Assembly: GCA_002633005.1 (NCBI GenBank)
Contig: NMRA01000101.1
Location: 478,115 to 542,114 of the forward strand
Direction: 5' to 3'
Source: Phoronis australis
Taxonomy: Eukaryota > Phoronida > Phoronidae
Length of the DNA stretch: 64,000 nt
The translations under genes and the position numbers were made by a program. The notes under the pieces were generated by a model, which saw only the letters and a list, made by a program, of their open reading frames with translations, was not told where the DNA came from and ran no database searches. This document shows, piece after piece, positions 26,301 through 36,000 of this stretch (position 1 is its first letter; every line of letters starts with the position of its first letter).

Positions 26301-29300
26301 TAGGTGCCTACATACCAAATTTCATGAAAATCCATTCAGGACTTTTGAAGATACAAAGGTAAGCGTAAAAAACTAAAATTGCCACTAGGGGGCACACCGG
26401 TAATCGGATCCGTCCGAAAGTTCGCACAGGTCGTCCCATTCATGAATGGAACACATGTGCCAAATTTCATGAACGTATGTCAAAGGGTTTTGGAGATAGA
26501 GCAGCGGACGCCGCCCGGAGATGACGGCATAATGCGTCCACATATAAATATGTGGGCGCATAAAAATAATAAAAAATAGCCACTAAGAGGGCGCAGAATA
26601 CGATGAATCCATCTGAAAATGGTACAGACTTAATAATAGAAACCTATTTGCCTAATTTCGTGAAAATCTGTCACGGAATTCAGTAGATATAGAGGCTAAG
26701 TCTATTACAGCATAATGCGCACATGCACACACTCATATTTATACATGTGTGGGTGCATCATAAGTAGCCACTAGGGAATGCACAATAAGCTGCATCGTTT
26801 CATTACTAGAAGTACATTTTCACAATTTCATAAAAATCCAATGAGGACCTCCAAACATATAGATGCAAGCACAAAAAATAAAATTGCCACTAAGAAGCAC
26901 AGCAGTAGTAGAATCCGTCCAATAGTAGTAGTCAACTGAAGCCGAGTTTATTGATACCCACATGCTAGATTTGAAAAAGATCCCACAAAGAGTTTAGGGG
27001 CTACAGCTGCAGACGTCAGGTGTATGTACACCGGGTGGATGGCCACCGGGTGAATGAACGCCAGACATAGATGAGGGCAATGTACACCTACATGTTTATG
27101 TAGGAGCATAAATAGCATATCAACACGTACTATCTCTTCTCCTTGACTCTGTCGGATGTGGCACATATCTACCAGACTTGATCATTTGCACCACATGTCT
27201 GTAGTAAGGGTTCAACTCATCACCCATGTAGAGGAAGTTGAACTGAGGGTTATTATGCTGCTTCGTCTTCAACACTATCTCCATCTGACCACCGTGTTGA
27301 CTAACAAATAGGGCCGTCTTCTCTATGATAGCATTGATCTTCACTGACTGAGGCTACAACAACAAAGATACACACGGGTAATAAATATTGTAAGTGGAAG
27401 TGCTGTTTGCATCAAATGCCACTGGAGAACATTCATGATTGTATGGTCACACAAACAGTATTTGTAGTAAACTGTCAAATTATTAATAATTTTAGGCAGT
27501 CTGCGTATAGTTAGCTAATCATCACAAGTGTAACTCCCATATTTGGTAACTTGTAATTGTTACAGTTGACAGCCATAGTGATTGGGTTCAGTACTGTAGC
27601 AGAGTTAGTCACACTAAGTTGTACAGGAATTTGAAGTCGCACTTGCTCTCGACATCAAGTACCGTATTCACCCTAATAAGCGCCCAGGGCGCTTAGAAAA
27701 ATTGGCTCAGGAAGGGGGCGCTTATTACAGCCCAAAATTTGTTGAAACCCAGTCTCTGAAACAGGTGAAATCGTAAGCTAGAATTCATCAAATTTACGCT
27801 CTGTGAGGCATCTGTAATCTATGACAGAGTTTCTACAAAATTGCAGTGCACTGCTATCAAACTTTGTTGTTAAATTACGAGCATTTTTCAGAAAATCCCA
27901 GTGAGAAAACTCGCCGAATGAAGTGTAGCTGCCTCGCCGATAGGTCAACTTGAATTCTTGAGTTCTCCTTAAGTTTTCAAAATAGCGTCACTGAGATTTT
28001 TAAGTTCCTGTGGAGTCGGGATTAACTGCATATTAAGTCCAAATCTTCGCCAGATCGTACTCCGCAATACGAGAAAAATCTCTAGTCGAAGACACATGTT
28101 GTTGTCATGTGAAGTTTGTTTTGAAGTCCGTCTGTGTATTGTGTGAGAGAGCACACACGTGCATGTTATGAGATTTCATTTGCCAGAGTAAACACGATGC
28201 AACCATTGTAACTACACAAGCAGTAAAGCAGAACGTGTTTTATTTAGCACTTGTTGATCTCATCTGCTAAAAAACCTTCCAGACATTGTCTTAGTAAAGC
28301 CGGGTGAATGGATGCGTGACAGTCTAAAAGTTATTTTTCTGGAGAGTCAAGGGGTGCAGAAGTGTTCATTATCAGTGAGTCATTTTGACTTTGTAAACAC
28401 CAATTACGATTAATTTAATAATTCTCCCTTAAAAATATCGCAAATGTTTTTACGATATTAGAAACTTTCGGAAATAAGTGCCAGTATTTATTTCTTACCA
28501 ATGCTATGCTACCCGTTTCATGAATAGATAGTTCCCGAAGACTAACCTTTGATGACAGATTCATGAATACAGCGCATGCTTCCTAGCCACGTGCTTTTAA
28601 CTAAACAAAGGTCAAGTTTTTATAAGTTTTTGATTCGCCGTTTTCACGTGTTCAAAGAGATTTGGATTCCTGTTGAGGGAGATCTGTATGGGAAAGATAC
28701 ATGTGCAACCTGTTATTTCTGAATATATAAGTTTTTTGTAATAATAATCCCAACTATTACAACCTCTTGCTTATTCTTGAGATGAGACAACTTGGAAATT
28801 CCAAGTTAACTTCAGCTTGACTATCAGCCTCAACAATCCAAGGTGAAATATTGTGCAATTGTTGTTGCTGCTGTTTCAATATTATCTAGTTTTTCCTGCT
28901 AGAATTTTAATTGCCAGTCCTGTAAGTAGTTCTCATAATAAAACTGTCATGTCGGCAAGTACAGCCGTGTTTTTGAACACTGATGGCCCATTGAGGCGAG
29001 ACTGGGTTGGAATTCAGCCGTGCTGAATACTGCAATCGTTAATGTGAGCATTACTTAAGACATGTATTTGTTCAATTCTCTAACAATCTAGTACTAAAAC
29101 CAAAGGCAGCCATAGTCTTTTCGAGACAAAAACATCTGTCAATTGTTGTAATATTGTAGTGATCCTGCACACACTTTGGCGTATGGAGAGGTGGGCACCA
29201 ACATCCTTACTCGAAAGTCATAAAAATGGCAGAACACATTCAATCCGTCCGGAAATAGAAAGGTGTCGTAGTCGCCTTAATAAAACCCTATCTGCCATGA

Positions 29301-32300
29301 CAATTTCATGACAATCCATAAAATAAACTCCATAGAGGCAATTCAAAGCATTGCCACTAGGAGACAAACTGTTGGAGTGATACAAAACTCATCATCATCC
29401 CTCGTGAGCTTCTTAGGAACACATCTGACAAATTTTGTTAAAATCCTAAAAGGGGTTTAGGAGATACAACAGTGGAGAATGGACGACCAAACAGAGATGA
29501 GGGCAATATGCACTCACATGTGTATACGTGGGAGCATAAGAAATGATATCGCCATTGTGTTTTGGAGGAGTTGCGATGGACACTTGCCCTCGCAGCACAG
29601 CCAAACGTCCTGATGTTTCATTTTCGACAGTCAGCAACTACCCCTTGATGGTTTTTGAGACAGAAGCACAGATTTTGTGACAATGTAGATCTCAATTTTT
29701 CCAGTCCAGTTTGATCAATGTTAGTGTCAAAAGAATCGCCCAAATCACCTGTCAGATCTGTCTGAAACAAGATAAGAGCTGTCATTCCCTTGATAGAATC
29801 TTTTTTGTCAAATTTCACGAACATGTACTTACAGCAATCATATCACCTGGCACCTTCAAATTTTCAGGTACTACAAATGGTTCATCTTCCTCTTCTTCTG
29901 AAACAAAAATGTCATCACTTATGCAATGATACCTCTCATCATTCATCAGGAACAATATGGCAATCTGAAAGTCACCACTGTGACCATAGATTTTGCATGA
30001 TGACCTGGTAAAATCCTAGGTGACCACGAAGTTGCCACACACACATCCGCACACGTACTCAAAATACTAAAGGAAGCAAACAGGTTGTAGTTCGAATTGT
30101 TTGGCAAAAATCAAAAGGGCCGAATTGCATTCATCTGTCTCAAAAGGCAAGTCTGTGCATGGAATATTGGGCTCCGAGAGGGAGAAATTGGTCATCACTG
30201 AGCCGGGAGGCACTGTAATGTTCTGTTCGAGCAAAAAAGAAATTAAAAATTGCATTCGAGTGATCTCGGGTAACACCAGCACACATTTGTCACTGAGTAC
30301 ATCAGGTCTCCACTTCTGGCATGTCATTAGTTTCATTTTAAGCTCCTGTCGATGACGTATTGCGACCTCAGTTCCTGTTTGTCAATCTGGTAATTTTACC
30401 AGGTTGCATTTGGCGAGTTGGTGCTAAATATCAAGCTTCTAGCACTCTTCATATTACAAAATAGATAAATATCATCAATCACATTACTAAGCAATTCATG
30501 CAGAGAGTAGATACATGTTCATATTATAATATTAACACTTCTTAGAGGAGGCAGTGTGGCCTGGTTGATAAGTGCCCACTTTCTTTACTCGAGGTCATGT
30601 GTTCGAGTCCCACCAGGTCACACTGCTAAACCCTTGAGCCAGGTTTCTAGCTCCTCAGCTCGGTTTTAAAGACATATTAATAAAGCATAAAAATATTTCC
30701 AGGTGATCAGTGCAATGGGCCCACATGCGAGGCCTGCGCACGTCTGATACAACGTGTATCAGACTGCCTGTAATTATTTTTTTTTAACACTTCTTATCCC
30801 ATAATTGTGAAACTTGCCGCCAAAGAAGTACAGGAGCATGAAAATGAATGGAAGTAGAAGGACTCCCTCTCATTAGAGTAAGGGACATGTTGAGACTACT
30901 AGAAATCTATAAACGTATATGGTCCAAAACAAAACTGAGCATTTTAGACTGGTGGTAGGTTTTCAGCAGTTTTAGGCTTAGAGCAATGCCATGTAAAATA
31001 CAACAATGATGATGAATCTTACATGGGTATGACAACCAGAACTTTGCATCAAAGACTTTATATCGAAATCAAAAGGAATCCAACAATGTATTCTTTACAC
31101 ACAGCAGTGACACTGGGTGCCTGGCAACGTTCTCAGATGTTACAGTAGCATGGAGCAGTGATGCATACAAGTACAACAATAACACACGGGTTTATACCTT
31201 GGTGTTGTTCTTCTGTGGGTTCAGATGGGTCATAGGTGTTTGAGTAGTGGTAACTAAAGCCCACAGCCTGATAACCATCATTGACAGCTTCATTGAGACG
31301 CTTCAGTTCCTCTTCTACAGAGACATAAGCCACAAGATGACCAAAATGACAGTTACTCATTCCTTAATAATATCTATTCGTCAATACAGACGGTTAGATT
31401 TAGCTAATTTACATTCCAGATGGCACATAAACCAATTGAAGCCAATGCAAGCTTTATAGGTATATTGAACAAAAATATTATTTTTATCGCTCAACTGATA
31501 AAAAGTAAAAGGGAAATCTACCTTCATACACCGCTCTTTCCATCAGATCAGTGTGTAACTCAAGGTATCTTTCTTCATCACACAGTGCTTCTATTCTCAG
31601 CTCCTCTTCTGACAATCCACAATTAATAGGAAAGTCAGAATCATACGGACGCAGGTCAAATAAATGACCTCTGCCATCGTACCTGTAAGACACAAACTAG
31701 TTAAGACCCATACCTAAGATGCGCAACACATAACTACTTCACTTGTTTCTTCACAGCTGCAAACAAACCAAGGATCAGTTCAATGTTGAAATGAAGATAT
31801 GCTTTACGTATCTTTCAAATTGGCATATTCCTAGTAAAACAAAACAAAAATGCATCAAGATGCACACATTCAACAAACAAAATCATTTTATGGTATACGT
31901 AATGTTTTTTTTTCAATTTAAAGATGCACTCAAAATAAATAACCTCACAAAATGAGTATATTCAAAACATGACTTGCACATTTTTATGCACTTCCATTAT
32001 CTTTATACAAAGTGACAAAAGATGTTACAACCAAACACCGAAAGTAAAGGTGAATACAAGACACCTTCTGCGAACCAGTGTACAAACCCATTATTAACAT
32101 GACGTAATGACGGGCGCACGTCGGATCACGCCAGACATGGCGTAAATAACAGTGCTCAAACTAGGTCGGGGACGCATTCCGCCAGCTTGCTTGCTCACTC
32201 CGCGTGTCAGCTTTGCAAAAAATTGTCCAGGTCCAGACGAGAGTACACGGTATACCGAGTACACAAAATAAATGCCTAAATCGGGATTGAAAGGTTAATT

Positions 32301-32547
32301 AATGAGAAATTCGGAAATCGGAACCTTCGTTGAAGGAAAATGGCTTGTTCGGCGGCATCACAGACCTGTCTATGGTAATGCCTTCGTTGCCCATCCAGGG
32401 AATCAAGTGACGCCCTTCATCGATGAATTGTGCCCTCTCATCATCTCTGAATAACTTGCATGTATAACCAAACACTACTAGCTCATCTAACTCGTCTGTA
32501 CGCCTGGCGTTAGGTGGATATTTAAGAACCTTATTACGCACAGCCAT
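11263..32547 (-). CDS. SFSWAP: Splicing factor, suppressor of white-apricot homologue (complete, 17 exons)
   Basis: SFSWAP is a nuclear SR-like regulator of alternative splicing. Seventeen phase-compatible exons total 2526 nt, 841 residues plus stop (the human protein is about 950). Domains in order: DRY_EERY N-terminal domain (residues about 17-100, with IDRYDGRG across the exon 1/2 junction and [10 protein letters not shown]); SURP1 (about 178-232); a Pro-rich linker; SURP2 (about 387-440); a charged helical segment (523-574); an RS domain (574-753); and a conserved C-terminal [13 protein letters not shown]. An in-frame TAA lies three codons upstream of the ATG, which fixes the start. The gene shares a short divergent promoter with TMEM199. 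In Drosophila the orthologue autoregulates by retaining its first two introns; here retaining intron 1 or 2 would also add an early stop. Confidence 0.96.
11570..11618 (-). CDS. SFSWAP: SFSWAP exon 16 (49 nt)
   Basis: Acceptor GTTACAG, donor GTATCA. It joins exon 15 (phase 2) to exon 17 (phase 0) in frame and encodes [16 protein letters not shown]. It rests only on splice sites and phase. Confidence 0.55.
12173..12307 (-). CDS. SFSWAP: SFSWAP exon 15, with alternative stop in the donor
   Basis: Acceptor TTTCAG, donor GA|GTAAGT. It encodes [20 protein letters not shown]. The G of the donor continues as GAG TAA, so failure to splice ends the protein two residues later. The donor is followed by two diverged tandem copies of itself (12140 and 12102). 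Confidence 0.78.
12523..13034. mobile_element. hAT-like MITE, 512 bp, in SFSWAP intron 14
   Basis: It begins CAGGGCTTGGAAT and ends ATTCCAAGCCCTG, perfect inverted termini of a hAT type. CAGATA flanks both ends (12517-12522 and 13035-13040). The inside contains repeated GCGGAAA and CCGCGG and no transposase. Confidence 0.8.
13139..13292. repeat. 46-bp minisatellite, 3.3 copies
   Basis: The unit starts GTCACATGACACTGACAGTG. Copies begin at 13139, 13185 and 13231, with a partial copy at 13277. It lies in SFSWAP intron 14, beside the hAT-like MITE. Confidence 0.92.
13433..13699 (-). CDS. SFSWAP: SFSWAP exon 14 (RS domain, part 2)
   Basis: Acceptor TTGAAG, donor GTAAAC, phases 2/2. It encodes [14 protein letters not shown] and tandem [20 protein letters not shown] repeats, a second basic RS block. 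Confidence 0.9.
14583..14853 (-). CDS. SFSWAP: SFSWAP exon 13 (RS domain, part 1)
   Basis: Acceptor TTCTAG, donor GTAGGT. It encodes Arg/Ser-rich sequence with [20 protein letters not shown] and [17 protein letters not shown] strongly G/T-rich intronic tract lies 70-200 nt upstream on the transcript strand. Confidence 0.93.
14925..15055 (-). promoter_or_regulatory. G/T-rich intronic tract upstream of the RS-domain exon
   Basis: The plus strand is almost pure C and A (CACACCCC, CCACCCCCAACC). The SFSWAP transcript therefore carries a long G/U-rich tract with several GGGG runs just upstream of the exon 13 acceptor. Such tracts can bind hnRNP F/H or CELF-type proteins or fold as quadruplexes. 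The regulatory role is inference. Confidence 0.4.
16090..16242 (-). CDS. SFSWAP: SFSWAP exon 12
   Basis: Acceptor TTTTAG, donor GTAGTT. It encodes [20 protein letters not shown] and [17 protein letters not shown], the highly conserved charged helix before the RS domain. Confidence 0.95.
16459..16545 (-). CDS. SFSWAP: SFSWAP exon 11
   Basis: Acceptor TTTTAG, donor GTATGT, 87 nt, phases 1/1. It encodes [20 protein letters not shown]. It was placed by splice sites and phase between two conserved exons. Confidence 0.82.
17624..17771 (-). CDS. SFSWAP: SFSWAP exon 10
   Basis: Acceptor CTCAG, donor GTGAGT. It encodes [20 protein letters not shown] and an acidic ESSDEEG tail, aligning with the family PISFAIKAKE block. 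Confidence 0.94.
18470..18683 (-). CDS. SFSWAP: SFSWAP exon 9 (SURP2)
   Basis: Acceptor TTGCAG. It encodes [20 protein letters not shown], then [20 protein letters not shown], the second SURP domain. The donor GTTATT is weak and lies in a TTA-repeat tract. Confidence 0.95.
19218..19440 (+). pseudogene. Degenerate THAP-like zinc-finger fragment in SFSWAP intron 8
   Basis: [17 protein letters not shown] is followed after a frame change by [13 protein letters not shown] and then a stop. A paired Cys start and a FTFPD block resemble THAP domains of transposases or their relatives. One frameshift and stops show it is dead. The assignment is weak because the rest of the domain is not clear. Confidence 0.3.
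21160..21330 (-). CDS. SFSWAP: SFSWAP exon 8 (Pro-rich linker)
   Basis: Acceptor TTGCAG, donor GTTTGT. It encodes [14 protein letters not shown] followed by proline blocks [10 protein letters not shown] and [10 protein letters not shown], matching the Pro-rich region before SURP2. Confidence 0.88.
21736..21842. repeat. 47-bp direct repeat, 2.2 copies
   Basis: The word AAAAGAATCTTGAGGAAGGC recurs at 21736 and 21783 with identical following sequence, and its first part again at 21830. It lies in SFSWAP intron 7. Confidence 0.9.
23206..23318 (-). CDS. SFSWAP: SFSWAP exon 7
   Basis: Acceptor CATAG, donor GTGCGT. It encodes a poorly conserved linker ([20 protein letters not shown]). The donor was chosen because only a phase-2 end joins exon 8 in frame. 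Confidence 0.8.
24150..24235 (-). CDS. SFSWAP: SFSWAP exon 6
   Basis: Acceptor CGTAG, donor GTAGGT. It encodes [20 protein letters not shown], corresponding to the acidic stretch plus YLHPSL of SFSWAP. Confidence 0.92.
25126..26565 (+). mobile_element. Helitron/Helentron-like non-autonomous element with tandem core modules
   Basis: The left end (ACAAGAGCAACG, then GTTGAAATGCGCCCAC) matches the element at 51362. The core has modules anchored on GCCACTAG at 25515, 25656, 25808, 25951, 26075, 26237 and 26381, about 143 bp apart, in a repeating A-B-C order with a period near 430 bp. The right end is a hairpin at 26533-26560 (TGCGTCCACATAT pairing with ATATGTGGGCGCA) followed by ATAAAAA. There is no coding capacity. 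Central tandem repeats plus a 3' hairpin resemble pearl/DINE-type Helentron derivatives; this class call is inference. It sits in SFSWAP intron 5. Confidence 0.5.
26580..27112 (+). mobile_element. Further diverged modules of the same element, with two more terminal hairpins
   Basis: GCCACTA anchors recur at 26580, 26767 and 26887. Imperfect hairpin ends resembling that at 26533 lie near 26708-26757 and 27066-27112. These look like older, partly deleted copies beside the younger one and close to SURP1 exon 5. Confidence 0.45.
27131..27353 (-). CDS. SFSWAP: SFSWAP exon 5 (SURP1)
   Basis: Acceptor TTGTAG, donor GTACGT. It encodes the first SURP domain: [16 protein letters not shown], then [20 protein letters not shown]. 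Phase 0 in, phase 1 out. Confidence 0.95.
27661..27735. repeat. Short palindromic element with AATAAGCGCCC inverted repeats
   Basis: AATAAGCGCCC and its perfect complement GGGCGCTTATT are about 40 bp apart, with an additional internal GGGCGCTTA. It is probably the end of a DNA transposon or a small MITE. Confidence 0.5.
29160..29545 (+). mobile_element. Degenerate copy of the Helitron-like modular element
   Basis: It contains GCCACTAGGAGAC, a CCGTCCGGAAATAG-type segment, GGTTTAGGAGATACAACAGT and a terminal hairpin-like CACTCACATGTGTATACGTG. The order matches the elements at 25.1 and 51.4 kb. It lies in SFSWAP intron 4. Confidence 0.5.
29833..29897 (-). CDS. SFSWAP: SFSWAP exon 4
   Basis: A 65-nt exon with acceptor TTTCAG and donor GTAAGT. 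It encodes an acidic run followed by [17 protein letters not shown], the linker just before SURP1. It was located by phase and by homology to the EEPFV segment. Confidence 0.9.
30545..30783 (+). mobile_element. tRNA-derived SINE, full-length copy with target duplication
   Basis: The 5' part is tRNA-like (TGGCCTGGTTGATAAGTGC box-A region, GTTCGAGTCC box B). The body contains GGTGATCAGTGCAATGGGCC. The 3' end is a perfect hairpin, GTCTGATACA-ACG-TGTATCAGAC, followed by a T-run. The 13-bp direct repeat TTAACACTTCTTA flanks it exactly (30532-30544 and 30784-30796), proving retroposition. It is in SFSWAP intron 3. Confidence 0.92.
31198..31314 (-). CDS. SFSWAP: SFSWAP exon 3
   Basis: Acceptor GTAG, donor GTATAA. 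It encodes [13 protein letters not shown] and [20 protein letters not shown], matching the family [12 protein letters not shown] segment. Confidence 0.95.
31522..31682 (-). CDS. SFSWAP: SFSWAP exon 2
   Basis: Acceptor TTACAG, donor GTAGAT. It encodes [14 protein letters not shown] and [20 protein letters not shown], completing the DRY_EERY domain. Read-through into the 207-nt intron 2 stops within about 12 codons. Confidence 0.95.
32366..32547 (-). CDS. SFSWAP: SFSWAP exon 1 (start)
   Basis: ATG at 32547-32545 with in-frame TAA upstream; donor GTCTGT. It encodes [20 protein letters not shown] and HLIPWMG, the family N-terminus. Ends phase 2 inside the Arg of the DRY motif. Confidence 0.95.
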
Positions 32548-32852
32548 GCTAAATTACATTCGGCAAAATGGAGGATGTGCTTTGGGTCAGTATAGAATTC
32601 AAAACTTCCGGTGGCCAAAGAGCAAACAACAAGCCGTGTTTTCCATTACAAACACACATAAAGTAAAATTTGTACAACAAATGTACAAAAATCAAAGTTT
32701 TAACAGAATTTGAAACTCATGGTTCATTTTTATTTGTCATTATTTCGTAAAAATAAGTAGTAGTGTTATTAAACAACCTGTCTCACCAAAATCGACCAGC
32801 CCACATGACGTCATTTACAAAGGGATATCCCGTAAACCCTGTGAACAAGAAC
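32548..32852. promoter_or_regulatory. Divergent promoter region of SFSWAP (-) and TMEM199 (+)
   Basis: Only about 305 bp separate the two start codons, so both promoters must lie here or overlap the first exons. No TATA box is obvious. A perfect CRE palindrome TGACGTCA is at 32806-32813. A CpG-rich patch lies inside SFSWAP intron 1 at about 32100-32215. Confidence 0.65.
32806..32813. promoter_or_regulatory. CRE (CREB/ATF) consensus palindrome
   Basis: TGACGTCA matches the full cAMP-response element. It lies 40 bp upstream of the chosen TMEM199 ATG and overlaps an upstream in-frame ATG (32805), which makes that ATG a less likely start. Confidence 0.5.
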
Positions 32853-33054
32853 ATGGAAGGAAATTGCTGTGTTGTGCTGACGGAAAAAATTAGTCAGAAT
32901 GTGGCTGAAATAACGAATAACAGTGATGTTCCCGAATCAGTTAAAGACGAATTCCGTGAATTCCTAGCAGAACATGTCAAGAAGGACGAAACAAAAACTT
33001 TAATTCCATTTAAACACGTGGTGAAGCTTCACGAATTGCTTCGGAAGTTTTGTG
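32853..33054 (+). CDS. TMEM199: TMEM199 exon 1 (start)
   Basis: ATG at 32853, donor GTAGGG, phase 1 out. It encodes EFREFLAEHVKKDETKTLIP and FKHVVKLHELLRKFC, the family N-terminal helix region. Confidence 0.88.
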
Positions 33055-36000
33055 GTAGGGCCTACTTACAGTATTTGTGATTGGAAGTGTGGGAGACTAG
33101 ATATTGTGGTAGACATATGCTTACTGAGCGAAGCTAAGGGATATGCAAATATTTTACAAAATGAATATGACTTGAAAAATTGATGCTTTTATTAACATAT
33201 GGAAACTAATTAACAATAAGATAGTACACCTACCTAGGCAGTGACCACCGTCTCCAGTTCGACAGTTGAACTACAGACGGTATAGCTTCTACATAGGCGC
33301 TTTATATACGCCAGAAACTTTTCAGCGAATTATGCCTCATGCCTGGGAACCAGGTTCCTAGCTCACACTAAAACATCAAAGGCACGCATTGTTATATATG
33401 ACTTGTGTACTTGGCTTATACCTAGTAGTATGTATTGGTCCATTACTAATTAGCTTAAACCTAGCCCTAGGAGTATATTTGGTAAAATCATTTTGTATAC
33501 ATAAAGAACATTGATCACTTAGCGCCAACTTTTTAGCTAATCAGTACCTGTTGTTTGCTGTACTTCACTATAGTACTTAGCTCTAACAACATCTTTTTCA
33601 TTAGACTCTTTGTTTTTGCCCATTTAATTTGCATTGAATTTAGAGTGGCAGTAATCCCTTCAAGCAACTGACTTTTGATTTTGGCTGCTTATTGATTACA
33701 AATTGTCCCTGTAGAGGCAAATTTGAAGTAATTTAAGACTTCCTAAGAACTGGCAGATAATTATTGGTTAACATAACGTAAAATTTCCGTGAGGACTTGA
33801 CAGGGACCTCAATATAGGGTTTCACACTCCACTGATTTATCCACATTATTTTGAAAACGCTTTGCCCAGTCACACATTGTGTGTCATAAAAGAGATAAGC
33901 ATACCTGCAGCTGACGCAGCAAGTAGAACTTAACTCTCGTTTATCGCATTGGTGTAGACTCACAGTTGAACTGTGGTTTTCTGTAGACCCCAGACCGTCC
34001 CGACTTGCACCATATACCAACTCTGGACGGTCTCTCACGATGATTAAGCGTTATGAGATCAGGCTTTACAGGCTTTGCTTGTGATGCATTCGTAACACAT
34101 CAGATATTTTCAGCCATAAGTTATCCCGTGGAGGTTTTTCATATCTGAACAATCGAAAAAGCAAATGAATATGGTCAATCTATGGCCTGCGTGCATCCTG
34201 AGGTACGGTTGGGTCACTGTTTAAGCCACCCCTGTGATTGTAAGTTTTTCCCTGCATAATTGAGGGAAATTTCTCCATTTTAATAGTCTCGTGCTGAATT
34301 TCTGTTCTGATCGCAATTTGTACATGCGCACATATGAAACACCCCTGAGGGCATTTGGAACACCTCGTGTATTTTTGCAGTCTTAAATTTTCTCTGAAAG
34401 GGGTTTCATATCTGCATGTGCGTACTTCAATCATTGTAGCAAAGGGATTTGGTCAAGCGACAGCTAAAATCAGGCTTCAGCCTATAGCAGGTCTCAAAAA
34501 TCGTGCATGATGGTCATTCACAATGGTTCGATTGACTCTTGATGTATTTTTAAGCCTGTTATCATGGAGTATCCTGGGGCATTCGATGGCATTCTCCATT
34601 TTGAGAGTCACCCATGACTAGTTCTAAGAATTAAAGTTTGCACATGCAGAGAATATTAAGTACCTCTGAGGGATAATTGCATGTGTGCACCCAGGAGGGG
34701 GGGGGGCTCGCTGGCTCAAACGAGCCCTCCCATTTTGCGATGTGGACATAAAAGTCTGCCTCAGAGAAGAACTCCAAAAAAAAGTAGAAAAGAGACAAAA
34801 GTCCACTAAAAAGGCAAGGACTACCAAAATTCGACGAGTGATCAATTCATAGCTCTGAACCTATCCCGTGAATCTCAGTAAAAGGTCCACATTCTCAAAA
34901 TTTTCGAAACCCCATCTTTTAGGCTAGGTGCGCACATGAATCGGAGATTACGAAAATACCCTAAGTGTTTCAGTTGTTGTCGCAGCATGCCATTTTATGT
35001 ACCAACCGAAGTCTCATGGAATAAGGATCTATGAATTCTTTGCAGACCCAGAACTCACTTCTCACATGAGTAAAGAACAAGTTGAGACCTGTTTTATAGC
35101 TGTACTTGTCTACTGAGTGGCCTAAATCAAAAGTTCGCTTTTTGATCAGAACATGGGTGTGTTGCTGCTCCTCAAATTAGTACTGATCAATTTCTGCTTC
35201 AGGAAAGTCATGTTATTTACATGAACTGCTGCTGGGAAGCGAGCTCTATTTGTCATCACCTGAACAACCTAAAAGGGTATGTAGAGTGATGTGACAGTAA
35301 TAATGAATTAAGACTAGGCAGTGGTGTGGTGAATGATTGTTTTAAGAAAAAGGGTGCAGTGGCTGGGGGATTAAAAATTGGTTTTGATAACTAAGGCACC
35401 TGTGACAGTTTCTTTCAAACAGTATTTAGTTAACTTTTGCAGATACATTAATAACTCACTCTTTGTGTTGCAGAATCCTGAACTTGAAGAAAGGATACAG
35501 AAACTAAAAATTGAACAAGAAAATAGACAGTATGAACAAATGACTAAAAACGTGCACCGTCAGGTATCACAGTTATGTTAATCTTGAAACACATTGCTGT
35601 TACGACCCTGGTGCAACATTCTATCTTGATTTGGTATTATGGTTTTAGTGTGTGGCGTCTAGAGTCAGTCTGGATTATGGTATTATGGTCTATGGTTGGG
35701 GTGTCCGGCGTCTGGAGTCAGTCTAGAATATGGTATTATGGTCTATGGTTGGTGTGTCTGGTGTCTGGAGTCAGTTTAGAATATGTATGGTCTATGGTTG
35801 GTGTGTCCGGCGTCTGGAGTCAGTCTAGAATATGGTATTATGGTCTATGGTTGGGGTGTCCGGCATCTGGAGTCACTCTGGATTATGGTATTATGGTCTA
35901 TGGTCTGAGTGTCCAGTGTCTGGAGTCAGTGTGGATTATGGGATTTGGTCTGTGGTCTGAATGTCCTTAATTCCTGTTCATATGGTTTCTGGAACATTAA

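Noticed and set aside
30545-30620. tRNA gene
   Set aside because: A box B is present, but no intact cloverleaf follows; the sequence is the head of a SINE with target duplications.
35575-35970. 131-codon open frame in TMEM199 intron 3
   Set aside because: It is translation of the 53-bp minisatellite, and the intron boundaries are fixed by conserved exons on both sides.
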